From Ruminococcaceae bacterium UBA1448 (GTDB taxonomy: Bacteria; Bacillota; Clostridia; Oscillospirales; Ruminococcaceae): DNA of 14,878 nt. Location: the NCBI GenBank assembly GCA_002329405.1, contig DCTE01000018.1, forward strand, positions 3,111 to 17,988, read 5' to 3'. The notes under the pieces were generated by a model. That model worked only from the letters and a program-made list of their open reading frames with translations. It made no database searches and had not been told where the DNA came from. This document shows, in pieces, positions 1-6,845 of this stretch. Numbering within the stretch: the first letter of the stretch is position 1; each line of letters starts with the position of its first letter. Both the position numbers and the translations under genes were made by a program.

Positions 1-406
1 CCCGCCCGGGCAGTGCCCGCAGCCATAACCGGAAACGCCGCGGCCGTATCTTTTTTAAATACCTGCGGACATTTTCCTCGGTGCAGGGGACATAATCATC
101 CTCCTCGGTCTGGTAATATCCGGCCATCACACCGATAATCCACCCTTCCGGGACCGTCTCCTTCCACAGCCGGTTGTCCCCGCAGATCAGATACCCTTCC
201 TCCAGCACCCGGATGACCCGGTGCAGCACATACTCCCCGCTGGGGCGGCGGTACAACGCGACATCTCCGGCTTTGAGCCGGCCCTGCTTCCTTTCAATGA
301 CGACCGTGCTTCTCCTGTTGTGCAGCAGAGGCTCCATGCTGTTGCCGACCGTCTGAAAAAGGCTGCGCCCGCGTGCCGCGAGTTCCTGTTCAATCGTATG
401 CGGCAT
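1..406 (-). CDS. S24/S26-family signal-peptidase-like protein (3' end outside window)
   Basis: The reading frame stays open from an ATG at 406 to the left edge, giving 135 residues without a stop. It carries the S26 signature GNSMEP with the probable nucleophile Ser23, then GDVALYRRP (47-55), YVLHRVI (59-65) and CGDN (75-78). This is the box order of type I signal peptidases. The usual bacterial general-base lysine is replaced by His62, as in the SipW/ER-type Ser-His branch. No N-terminal membrane segment precedes the Ser box, so either it acts in the cytoplasm or an anchor lies in the unseen C-terminal part. The tail after residue 113 is very basic. The gene overlaps the PqqD-like gene by 17 bp, so the two are probably translationally coupled. 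With PqqD-like and HprK-like partners, a role in cleaving a leader from a peptide is likely but not shown. The S24/S26 fold is fairly sure; the substrate is unknown. Confidence 0.78.
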   Translation of the reverse strand, partial: MPHTIEQELAARGRSLFQTVGNSMEPLLHNRRSTVVIERKQGRLKAGDVALYRRPSGEYVLHRVIRVLEEGYLICGDNRLWKETVPEGWIIGVMAGYYQTEEDDYVPCTEENVRRYLKKIRPRRFRLWLRALPGR

Positions 407-671
407 CGTCCTGAATCGCCACCGAAATCGTCCCCAGGAATTCCCGGACATCCTTCTGTGCGGTATCCGCGTCGACGTCCTCAAAGCGTTCGAGTGTCTT
501 TTCCACAAGCTGCTGCTCGGTCGTGCCTTTTTCCAGCTCCTTCCAGTAGAAAACAGCCGTCTCATTCATCCTGATCATGCCGTTGAAGCTCTTGCTTGCC
601 TCTCCAATGGCGACCACCATATATTCTGAAGCCAGTTTGCGCAGGATAAACCCTTTTTTAGTCTTGAGCAT
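390..671 (-). CDS. PqqD-family protein (RRE-like peptide-binding domain)
   Basis: A 93-residue protein with the usual PqqD-family size and pattern: an N-terminal beta region (FILRKLASEYMVVAIG), a short hairpin (FNGMIRMNETAVFYWKEL) with the typical 'I-x-L/M-N-E-T' turn before a helix, then acidic helices ending in EFLGTI. PqqD-type domains are known to bind the leader of a RiPP precursor and present it to a modifying enzyme. The start chosen is the ATG at 671, preceded by AGGTGGAGGAAA. It overlaps the kinase stop codon as TAATG. A longer reading back to 755 would run inside the kinase gene and has no ribosome binding site. The 3' end overlaps the S26-like gene by 17 bp. Known PqqD-like proteins work with a partner enzyme; here the neighbouring kinase homologue is the obvious candidate, by inference. 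Confidence 0.85.
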   Translation of the reverse strand: MLKTKKGFILRKLASEYMVVAIGEASKSFNGMIRMNETAVFYWKELEKGTTEQQLVEKTLERFEDVDADTAQKDVREFLGTISVAIQDDAAYD

Positions 672-1396
672 TATTGATTTCCTCCACCTGTCGGACACGT
701 TGCCTGACGCATAGTCTGATAAGCCAGCTGCGCCGCCTCCAGCTCGCGGTTGCATTGCAGCAGATAAAACGTAACTGATGTGACCAGCTTTTCAAGAAGC
801 TGCCAGAATCGGTCAAAATCTTCCGGCTCTTTCGGGATCAGGATCTGATGGAAAATCCGTTCGCTGATCTCAGCCGGCTGTAAACGGCGGATATGGTTAT
901 CCGGGCTTTGCTCCAGAAAACAGACCGCCCGCACCGGACGCATGATATTGCTGCCCAGCTGCTCCTTCCCCTGCCAGGGTGTCCCGCAGGCATACAAGGT
1001 TCCGTCGATAAACCGGAAAACCGGTTTGTCTCCGTTGACAACCTCCGCCCGGCCGCCGAAAAGCTCAAGCCACAAACGCATGTGGGTAGTTTTCCCGGTG
1101 CCGCTCGGCGCAGTAAAAACATATGCGTCCCCATCTACTGCCACTACCGCCGAGTGCAGCAGAAAAGCGTCGTACTGCGGCAGCTTGAGGCAGATCTGAC
1201 GGTAGATGCAAAGGCTTTCACAATAAGAAAGCGAAAACTGCTGGTTGCCGCCCTGCTCCCGGAGCAGCTGCTCTTCGGAGACGGAAACCGTAAACAGCGG
1301 CGGTCCTTCAACGATGTAATCCCGGCACAACTGCTTCACGCCGGGGTAGCGGTTGTCGATCCCGATGGGGATACCGGCGATCTGGATGCAAAACAT
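671..1396 (-). CDS. HPr kinase/PEPCK-like ATP-binding protein (peptide-cluster type)
   Basis: A 241-residue protein with a clear P-loop, APSGTGKTTH (96-105), preceded by a LLHSAVVAVDG strand and followed by VNGDKP (120-125) and GTPWQGKE (138-145). This is the arrangement of HprK/PEPCK-fold kinases. It lacks the separate N-terminal HprK domain, and at about 240 residues is shorter than true HPr kinase/phosphorylase (about 310), so it is probably not the catabolite-repression enzyme. Short HprK homologues of this kind are known in peptide-maturation clusters, including lasso-peptide clusters, where they phosphorylate the precursor. The first gene of the operon, it starts at an ATG about 190 nt downstream of the predicted promoter, with only a modest GGTTGAG ribosome binding site. 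The substrate is unknown; a short Cys/Gly-rich peptide is one possibility. Kinase fold confident, specific role inferred. Confidence 0.82.
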   Translation of the reverse strand: MFCIQIAGIPIGIDNRYPGVKQLCRDYIVEGPPLFTVSVSEEQLLREQGGNQQFSLSYCESLCIYRQICLKLPQYDAFLLHSAVVAVDGDAYVFTAPSGTGKTTHMRLWLELFGGRAEVVNGDKPVFRFIDGTLYACGTPWQGKEQLGSNIMRPVRAVCFLEQSPDNHIRRLQPAEISERIFHQILIPKEPEDFDRFWQLLEKLVTSVTFYLLQCNRELEAAQLAYQTMRQATCPTGGGNQ

Positions 1397-1593
1397 ATAT
1401 TCTCAACCACTCCATCTGTGATCTGTATATCTATAAAATAATGCCCTTCACAGCAGCGGCATCCCGACCCGGCAGACAGCTTTTATATGGCCGGCAGAAG
1501 GTCAGGGAGGGGAAAACGCCCGGAAAAAGATATCCTGCCCGGTGCTGAAGGGAAAAACGGTAAAAATAATGAAAAATAATTACTTCCAATACA

Positions 1594-1622
1594 TATATAC
1601 CACAATCCCAAAAGTTTGTCAA
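1594..1622 (-). promoter_or_regulatory. Sigma-A promoter for the kinase/PqqD/S26 operon
   Basis: Read on the minus strand: a perfect -35 TTGACA (1622-1617), a 17-bp spacer, then a -10 TATATA (1599-1594). It sits in an AT-rich stretch upstream of the kinase gene. Transcription would start near 1587, leaving a leader of about 190 nt before the ATG at 1396. No experiment confirms it, but the match is close to consensus. Confidence 0.7.
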
Positions 1623-1874
1623 GAGCAAAATAAGTTTTTTAATAATATCATAGGCTTCGGTTTATTTTCTCCTGCTTTTGATTATATTTTTCAAACAAAA
1701 TCCGGCGTCACCAGGCTGCAATTAACGGAATTTCTGCGGAATATCCATTCAAATTTCTGTTTATACCCATCCCCACCCCCCTGATCCGCCTCAATTGCCT
1801 GCCAAATGGCCTGGATGGACGCAACATTTCTAATAATAATTAAAAAATGGCTGTAATTTTTTAACGCCTGTGCA

Positions 1875-1904
1875 TTGACAATTTTACTATTTTTATGGCA
1901 TAAT
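1875..1904 (+). promoter_or_regulatory. Sigma-A promoter for the polysaccharide cluster (GT4 gene)
   Basis: A perfect -35 TTGACA (1875-1880), an 18-bp AT-rich spacer and a -10 CATAAT (1899-1904). The predicted start is near 1911, giving a leader of about 180 nt before the GT4 start codon at 2091. It is the best plus-strand promoter in the gap. Confidence 0.65.
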
Positions 1905-2090
1905 TTATCATATCTGGAAGTGTATGTGCGGCTTTGATCAGACCTGCTTTTGTGGAATCTGCCCATGCCCGCCCCTAGCTGGATGTCAGCACCCGGACGC
2001 TTCCCTGAAAATGTATGAGACTGTTCATCGGAATATACAAATCTGTTATGGCCCGGAATGATCGGTTTGGAAAGGGGCTTTTTGAAGCAT

Positions 2091-3203
2091 ATGAAAATTG
2101 CCATGATCGGCGGCAAGCGGGTTCCTTCCCGCGAAGGCGGAATCGAGGTCGTAATCGAGCAGCTCGCGACCCGGATGGTCGCCGCAGGCCACCAGGTGGA
2201 TGTGTACAACCGCCGGGGACGGAATGTCCTGGATAAAAATTCGCCTACATATCAAAGCAAAACCTATCGCGGGGTCCGGCTGGTGTCCGTCCCCACCTTC
2301 GAGGCGCGGGGTCTCAATGCGCTGGTCTATTCCTGGCTGGCGACCATCCGGGCACTGTTCGGAAGATATGACGTGATTCATTTTCATGCGTCCGGCTCCT
2401 GTGTGGCGCTTTCGCTGGCCCATCTGTTCGGTATCCGCACCGTCGCGACGCTGCACGGCATCGACAGCATGCGCAGCAAGTGGGGAGGGTTTGCCTCCGC
2501 CTACCTGCGGCTGGGGGAAAAGATGGCCGCCAAATATGCGGATGAGCTGATCGTCCTCTCCAAGGCCAACGGCGATTATATCAAGGAAACCTACGGCAGG
2601 GAATGCCGGCTTGTCCCCAACGGCATCGGCGAACCGGTGACAGCGGGGCCTGCGGCACTGGAAAAGATGGGCCTGGCCCCGGGGAATTACCTGCTGTTTC
2701 TGGGGCGGATTGTCCCGGAAAAGGGGCTGCACTACCTGATTGAGGCATACCGGGCGGTCAAAACCGATATCCCGCTGGTCATTGCCGGCGGTGCGTCGCA
2801 TACAGATGCGTATTTCGCCCAGCTTCAGCAGATGGCGGCAGGTGACCAGCGCATCCGGTTTACCGGGTTTGTGGATGGGGAAAAGCTGCACGCTTTGTTC
2901 CAGTATGCGCAGATTTTTATCCTGCCCAGCGACCTGGAGGGGATGCCGATGGCTCTGCTGGAGGCGATGAGCTACGGCAGCTGCTGCCTGGTCAGCGACA
3001 TCCCGGAAAACCTCGCGGTCATCGGTGATTTTGGCGCGTCCTTCCGGCATGGGAACGTGGAGGACCTGCGCAAAGAGCTGGAAGTGCTGCTGGCCGACCC
3101 TGCCCGCCGGGAGTATTACCGCAGCCATGCGGCTGAACATGTCCTCTCCAATTTCAATTGGGACGCGGTTACCCGGCAGACGCTGCAGTTCTATCAAAAA
3201 TAA
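2091..3203 (+). CDS. GT4-family glycosyltransferase
   Basis: A 370-residue GT-B fold retaining glycosyltransferase of family GT4. The N-terminal Rossmann domain opens with MKIAMIGGKRVPSREGGIE, whose glycine-rich loop sits where the acceptor side is built, and continues with VIHFHASGS (95-103) and TVATLHGIDS (117-126). The C-terminal donor-binding domain shows LFLGRIVPEKGLHYLIEAY (202-220), VIAGG (230-234), the E-x7-E pair Glu283/Glu291 in DLEGMPMALLEAM, and a final FNWDAV segment. All elements are present and the length is normal for the family. I take the ATG at 2091 because the family normally begins MKIAMIG. The frame also opens at 2058, but that start has no ribosome binding site; AAGGGG at 2072-2077 is a weak, rather distant site for 2091. 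It probably adds a nucleotide-sugar residue to the lipid-linked repeat unit on the cytoplasmic face. The sugar cannot be told from sequence. Confidence 0.9.
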   Translation: MKIAMIGGKRVPSREGGIEVVIEQLATRMVAAGHQVDVYNRRGRNVLDKNSPTYQSKTYRGVRLVSVPTFEARGLNALVYSWLATIRALFGRYDVIHFHASGSCVALSLAHLFGIRTVATLHGIDSMRSKWGGFASAYLRLGEKMAAKYADELIVLSKANGDYIKETYGRECRLVPNGIGEPVTAGPAALEKMGLAPGNYLLFLGRIVPEKGLHYLIEAYRAVKTDIPLVIAGGASHTDAYFAQLQQMAAGDQRIRFTGFVDGEKLHALFQYAQIFILPSDLEGMPMALLEAMSYGSCCLVSDIPENLAVIGDFGASFRHGNVEDLRKELEVLLADPARREYYRSHAAEHVLSNFNWDAVTRQTLQFYQK

Positions 3204-3328
3204 GGAAGATGGTTGTTGATTTTATTCGTTGCATAAATTTCTGATATTGTTCTGAGGTTGAAGACAGAAACCACCGGTACACTGTGCCTCACTGAGGGCG
3301 CAGTATCTGCCATTGTGGAAATATCGAA

Positions 3329-3359
3329 GATTGTAAACGAAAGAAATGGTTGTACAATC
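3329..3359 (+). promoter_or_regulatory. Possible promoter with overlapping inverted repeat upstream of the GH5 gene
   Basis: GATTGTA (3329-3335) and TACAATC (3353-3359) form a perfect 7-bp inverted repeat with a 17-bp spacer. The arms overlap a possible promoter: -35 TTGTAA (3331-3336), 16-bp spacer, -10 TACAAT (3353-3358). Transcription would begin about 55 nt before the GH5 start. A dyad coinciding with both promoter boxes is a classical repressor-site geometry, but the -35 is a weak match and the gap also lies within a possible operon. Confidence 0.35.
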
Positions 3360-3419
3360 AGAGACAGCGGACAATGCCAATTTGTATTTGATGGGTTATT
3401 CTGAAGGGGAATTTGGAAT

Positions 3420-6014
3420 ATGGGAAATAAACTGAAAAAAATATTAGAAATTTTGAAGAAAAAGTTTGGCGCGTTTAAAGAAAAAATGGCTGCCCTTTTT
3501 TCGGCTGCCGCTTTGGTGCTCAGGGAAAAGTTTGCGGCGTTCAAAGAAAGCAGACAGGGCCGCGCTGTCATCTCCGGCCTCCGGGCATTTGGCAGGAAGG
3601 TCGCCGAGTACGACGACGAAGAAGCGATCAGGGAAAAGGTCGATGAGATAACCGACAAAATCTTCGCGGCCATTTTGGCAGGCCCCCGGTATCTCCTGAA
3701 AAAGTTCCGGGAGAGCAGGGCCGGTTCCGCCTTCCTTTCAGGGCTGGAAAAGCTGAGGGGGAAGGCCGCTGCCCGGCTCGCTTCTTTCACGAAGGAGAGA
3801 ATAAAAGAAAAAGCGGCCGCTTTCTTTGCGTCCGTTTTGGCGGTCCTGAAAAAGATATACGGGGCGTTCAAGGCCAGCAGGGCGGGCACCGCTCTGTCGG
3901 CGGCCTGGGGCGCGCTCAAAAGGAAATTTAAGGAAAGCAGGGCCGGCTCTGCCCTCATCGCTGCCTGGCAGCCGCTGAAGGAGAAAAAGGTCTCGGATGT
4001 TTTGTCCGCAGTGTCCGCATTTTTTGCGGATAAGTGGGATGCTTTCAAAAAGAGCAGGGTATATGCCGTTTTGTCGGCAGGTTTTGGCGGGCTGAAAAAC
4101 AGGCTGGGCGCGCTCCGGGGGAGCAAAGCCGGTGGTGCTTTTGCGTCCTTCTTTGCCTCGCTGAGGGAAAAGGCCGGCAAATGGGTCAAAGGCCGCCTGC
4201 CCAGAAAGCCGAAAAAGTCCGCCGCTTTCAAAACCTTCAAAGGGAAGCTCCGGTCGATCCGTGATAAAAGGGTTTCTTCCGTTTTGCAGGCGGGCGGATG
4301 TTTTCTGATTGCCGGTATTTTGGTTGTGCGGATGGTGGGTTACTTTGTCGGGCAGATTGTCATCATCCCCGAGGAGGAAGTCCCGCTGACGCCTGGTGCG
4401 TCGATGGGGTATATCTACACTTCCGGCGACAAGTTTTATGATCAAAATGGCAGCCTTTACCAGATCTGTTCCATCGGGTTTAGCAACGCTTTTGAACAGA
4501 ACAACCAGACACCGGTCTATAACTATTGTAATGAAGACAGCTATCGTGAACTGGCTGAATTGGGGTTTAATACCGTCCGGTTTTATCTGAACTACCGGCT
4601 GCTGGAGGACGACAGCCAGCCGTATGTCTATAAGGAAGAGGGCTTCGCCTGGCTGGACCAGAATGTCGAATGGGCGTCCAAGTACGGCATCCATATCCTG
4701 TTCAACATGCACTACCCGCAGGGCGGCTACCAGTCCCAGTGGGACGGGATGGCCCTCTGGCGCAACCAGAATGGGGAACAGCAGCGGCTGATCGCCCTGT
4801 GGAAGGCGATCGCTGAGCGGTACGCAGGCAATACCACCGTGCTGGGATACGGCCTGCTGAATGAGCCCCACCTGCTTTTGCAGGGAAGTGCCTCTGCTGC
4901 GCTCCAGCAGTGGACCTCGCTGGCCCAGCAGATCACCGACGCGATCAGAAGCGTCGACCTGTACCATATCCTTTTTGTCGAGCCTGCGACTGGCGCGAAG
5001 AACCCCAGCACCGGCGAGACGGTTTACCAGCTGAACAATCAGTATAACCTGATCTCGGTCAATGATCCGGTCAACAATGTGGCGTATGAGATGCATCTGT
5101 ACGAGCCGGTCGATTTCTCGATGATGGGCCTGGTGCAGCAGTCGGGCGACTGGAGTTACCCGGATAGTGACCGTGAGATCAGGGTCGGCAACGATCTGAC
5201 GCGGTTGGAACCGACCTATTCCTCCTCCATCAATCAGAGTGCCACCTATTCGGATACGGGCAATTCCGGCTGGACGTATGTTGAGACGGTCTGGATGGAT
5301 TCCGGTACCCTTGGCGGTGACTTTATCAATCCTGCGCTCGGGTGTGCCCGCCTGACCAGCGCAACCGATACAGTTTATATGGATGACGTGGTGGTATCTG
5401 TCCGCCCGACCGGCGGCGGGGAATATGTGGCTTATGAAAACGACTTCTCCTCTGCCAGCGACAGCTGGGACAATTACTGGACACAGTCGGGCTCTGCAAG
5501 CTGCACCTATACTTCCAGTACCGGGCATAACGGCAACGGCTGCATGATGGTCCAGGGGATTACCTCCTATACCACCATATCCGACAGTGAACCCTATTAC
5601 ATCAATCTGCGTGCCGGCTACCAGTACAAGGTTTCGGCCTGGGTGAAGGTGGAGAGTTCCAATTCTGCCAATGATATTATCGCATATCCCCAGATGGTGG
5701 CGTACAAGAGTTCGACTTCCGGGTCGTTTACCAGTGAATACCTGTATAATCTCCTGAGCAGCTACCAGTCGACCGCCAGCAGCATGGGGCATCCGCTGTA
5801 TATCGGGGAGATTGGGCTGCTGGCCAAGGCTTTGAGTTACGGCGGCGACCAGTGGCTGACGGACTTCCTGAGCATTTGCGACCAGAAGGGGATCAGTTAC
5901 AGCTATCATGTCTATCACGCGACCAATTTCGGGCTGTACATGAACAGTGCCTATTCGCTGCCCGCCAACCGGAACGAAACGCTCTTCCAGGTCTTTGAAG
6001 ACAGTGTCGGATAA
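3420..6014 (+). CDS. Membrane-anchored GH5 hydrolase with Lys-rich N-terminal repeat region
   Basis: An 864-residue three-part protein. Residues 1-290 are a Lys/Arg/Ala/Phe-rich, apparently helical cytoplasmic region with about six copies of a motif near FK-x-SRAG-S-AL. Residues 292-316 are one hydrophobic membrane segment (AGGCFLIAGILVVRMVGYF and on). The outside part from about 330 is a glycoside hydrolase family 5 barrel with Arg387 in NTVRFYLNY, His431 in NMHYPQGG, acid/base Glu482 in GLLNEPH, His559/Tyr561 in MHLYE and nucleophile Glu797 in YIGEIGLL. Between about 570 and 766 an Asx/Ser/Tyr-rich beta-sandwich-like, carbohydrate-binding-type insertion interrupts the barrel before the nucleophile strand. 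GH5 enzymes cleave beta-glucans, mannans and related chains; in a polysaccharide operon it more probably trims or edits the exported polymer than digests food. GAAGGGG lies 10 nt before the ATG. Start, catalytic residues and anchor are convincing. The N-terminal region matches nothing I know. Confidence 0.88.
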   Translation: MGNKLKKILEILKKKFGAFKEKMAALFSAAALVLREKFAAFKESRQGRAVISGLRAFGRKVAEYDDEEAIREKVDEITDKIFAAILAGPRYLLKKFRESRAGSAFLSGLEKLRGKAAARLASFTKERIKEKAAAFFASVLAVLKKIYGAFKASRAGTALSAAWGALKRKFKESRAGSALIAAWQPLKEKKVSDVLSAVSAFFADKWDAFKKSRVYAVLSAGFGGLKNRLGALRGSKAGGAFASFFASLREKAGKWVKGRLPRKPKKSAAFKTFKGKLRSIRDKRVSSVLQAGGCFLIAGILVVRMVGYFVGQIVIIPEEEVPLTPGASMGYIYTSGDKFYDQNGSLYQICSIGFSNAFEQNNQTPVYNYCNEDSYRELAELGFNTVRFYLNYRLLEDDSQPYVYKEEGFAWLDQNVEWASKYGIHILFNMHYPQGGYQSQWDGMALWRNQNGEQQRLIALWKAIAERYAGNTTVLGYGLLNEPHLLLQGSASAALQQWTSLAQQITDAIRSVDLYHILFVEPATGAKNPSTGETVYQLNNQYNLISVNDPVNNVAYEMHLYEPVDFSMMGLVQQSGDWSYPDSDREIRVGNDLTRLEPTYSSSINQSATYSDTGNSGWTYVETVWMDSGTLGGDFINPALGCARLTSATDTVYMDDVVVSVRPTGGGEYVAYENDFSSASDSWDNYWTQSGSASCTYTSSTGHNGNGCMMVQGITSYTTISDSEPYYINLRAGYQYKVSAWVKVESSNSANDIIAYPQMVAYKSSTSGSFTSEYLYNLLSSYQSTASSMGHPLYIGEIGLLAKALSYGGDQWLTDFLSICDQKGISYSYHVYHATNFGLYMNSAYSLPANRNETLFQVFEDSVG
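3540..4136 (+). repeat. Degenerate FK-x-SRAG protein repeat in the GH5 N-terminus
   Basis: Copies begin at residues 41 (FKESRQGR), 96 (FRESRAGS), 150 (FKASRAGT), 170 (FKESRAGS), 209 (FKKSRVYA) and 232 (LRGSKAGG). Most are followed by a hydrophobic stretch and a basic L-[KR]-x-K patch. Spacing varies (about 20 to 55 residues), so this is not a strict tandem array. DNA similarity between copies is limited to short blocks such as AGCAGGGCCGG, which points to old protein repeats rather than recent slippage. Confidence 0.7.
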
Positions 6015-6098
6015 GATGGGTTCGGATATATTTTTGGTATGGCCAGGATACTGCAACTGAAAAGAAAAGAGTGCTGACGCAAAAGGAGCGATTGATCA

Positions 6099-6845
6099 AT
6101 GCAGCAACATATCAATATATATGAGAACACCAACCAGGTCATGGCCGACGCATTGGAACGGGTTGTCATGGAACTGTATATGAAGAAGGAACGGGACCAG
6201 TGCAAGATGATCACCTTCTGCGGCAGTGAACCAGGCGTCGGGACCACTTCCATCGCGATTGACGTCGCGATTTTCATGGCCAAATCCGGTTGGAAGACCC
6301 TGCTGGTCGACGCGGATCTGCACAAAAGCATCGAGTATAAAACTCTGAGCAGCAAGAGCACCTTTGGGTTTGCCGACTATCTGGAGGGCAGATGCCCGAT
6401 CGACCGGGTTACCATGTCGACCAATGAAGCGAACCTTTTCTTCCTGCCCTCCGGGGTGGCGTATGGACGCCCTCTGCCGCTGTTTTGTTCCGAGCAGCTC
6501 AACCACCTTCTTGAGCAGCTCAACCAGGAATATGAGTATGTGATTTTTGACGCGCCGGCGATCAATTCCTCAACCGATACCTGCGTGCTGGCCTCCAAGG
6601 CCGACGGGACGGTGCTGATCACCGCGTACGGGCTGTCTTCCACCAATATTCTGAAAAGCAACCTGGAAACCATCCGCAAGTATAAGATCAATCTGCTGGG
6701 AGTCATTTTGAACCGGTCAGACCGGGAGTTGTACCGTTCCTATACGCGGGACTATGATTATTTCAACAAGATGAAATATCGCAAAGATGCAAAGCGCGGG
6801 AAGGCATTCCGTCCGATACAGAAAATCAATGGAGGAAATGGATGA
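6099..6845 (+). CDS. CpsD/CapB-family tyrosine-kinase-like ATPase with altered Walker A
   Basis: A 248-residue BY-kinase (bacterial tyrosine kinase) homologue. It has the N-terminal helix that normally contacts the activator, a Walker A region at 43-51 (SEPGVGTTS), Walker A' LLVDADLHKS (68-77), Walker B YVIFDAP (147-153) and a C-terminal tyrosine cluster (Tyr212, 215, 219, 221, 227). In the family Walker A normally reads GEGKS/T; here the lysine position is Thr49, so ATP hydrolysis or phosphotransfer may be weak or different. The A' and B motifs and the tyrosine tail are intact, arguing against a plain pseudogene. In Firmicutes such proteins pair with a Wzz-like membrane protein to control chain length, and that partner is encoded two genes downstream. 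AAAAGGAG precedes the ATG. The 3' end overlaps the next gene as ATGA. Confidence 0.87.
   Translation: MQQHINIYENTNQVMADALERVVMELYMKKERDQCKMITFCGSEPGVGTTSIAIDVAIFMAKSGWKTLLVDADLHKSIEYKTLSSKSTFGFADYLEGRCPIDRVTMSTNEANLFFLPSGVAYGRPLPLFCSEQLNHLLEQLNQEYEYVIFDAPAINSSTDTCVLASKADGTVLITAYGLSSTNILKSNLETIRKYKINLLGVILNRSDRELYRSYTRDYDYFNKMKYRKDAKRGKAFRPIQKINGGNG

Larger units (their letters stand above)
1397..2090. other. Divergent intergenic region, 694 bp
   Basis: No convincing gene lies here. The middle part (about 1550-1910) is much richer in A+T than the flanking genes and carries one promoter for each direction (1594-1622 minus, 1875-1904 plus). Short open frames on both strands overlap the promoters, lack good ribosome binding sites and show no protein-like composition. 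Both transcripts would have long leaders (about 190 nt minus, about 180 nt plus). I recognise no riboswitch motif in either. Confidence 0.6.

Noticed and set aside
390..755. Longer version of the PqqD-like protein (121 aa)
   Set aside because: The extra N-terminus lies inside the kinase gene, while the internal ATG at 671 has a strong ribosome binding site and gives the normal family length.
1431..1628. 65-codon minus-strand frame in the divergent gap
   Set aside because: It begins within the predicted promoter, so its start would not be transcribed, and it has no ribosome binding site.
2046..3197. 383-codon open frame on the minus strand opposite the GT4 gene
   Set aside because: The plus-strand frame has a full GT4 motif set; the antisense product has no domain features.
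3738..6056. 772-codon open frame on the minus strand opposite the GH5 gene
   Set aside because: The opposite strand has catalytic motifs and a good ribosome binding site. The antisense product has no recognisable domain, and long antisense frames are expected from the GC-rich third positions.
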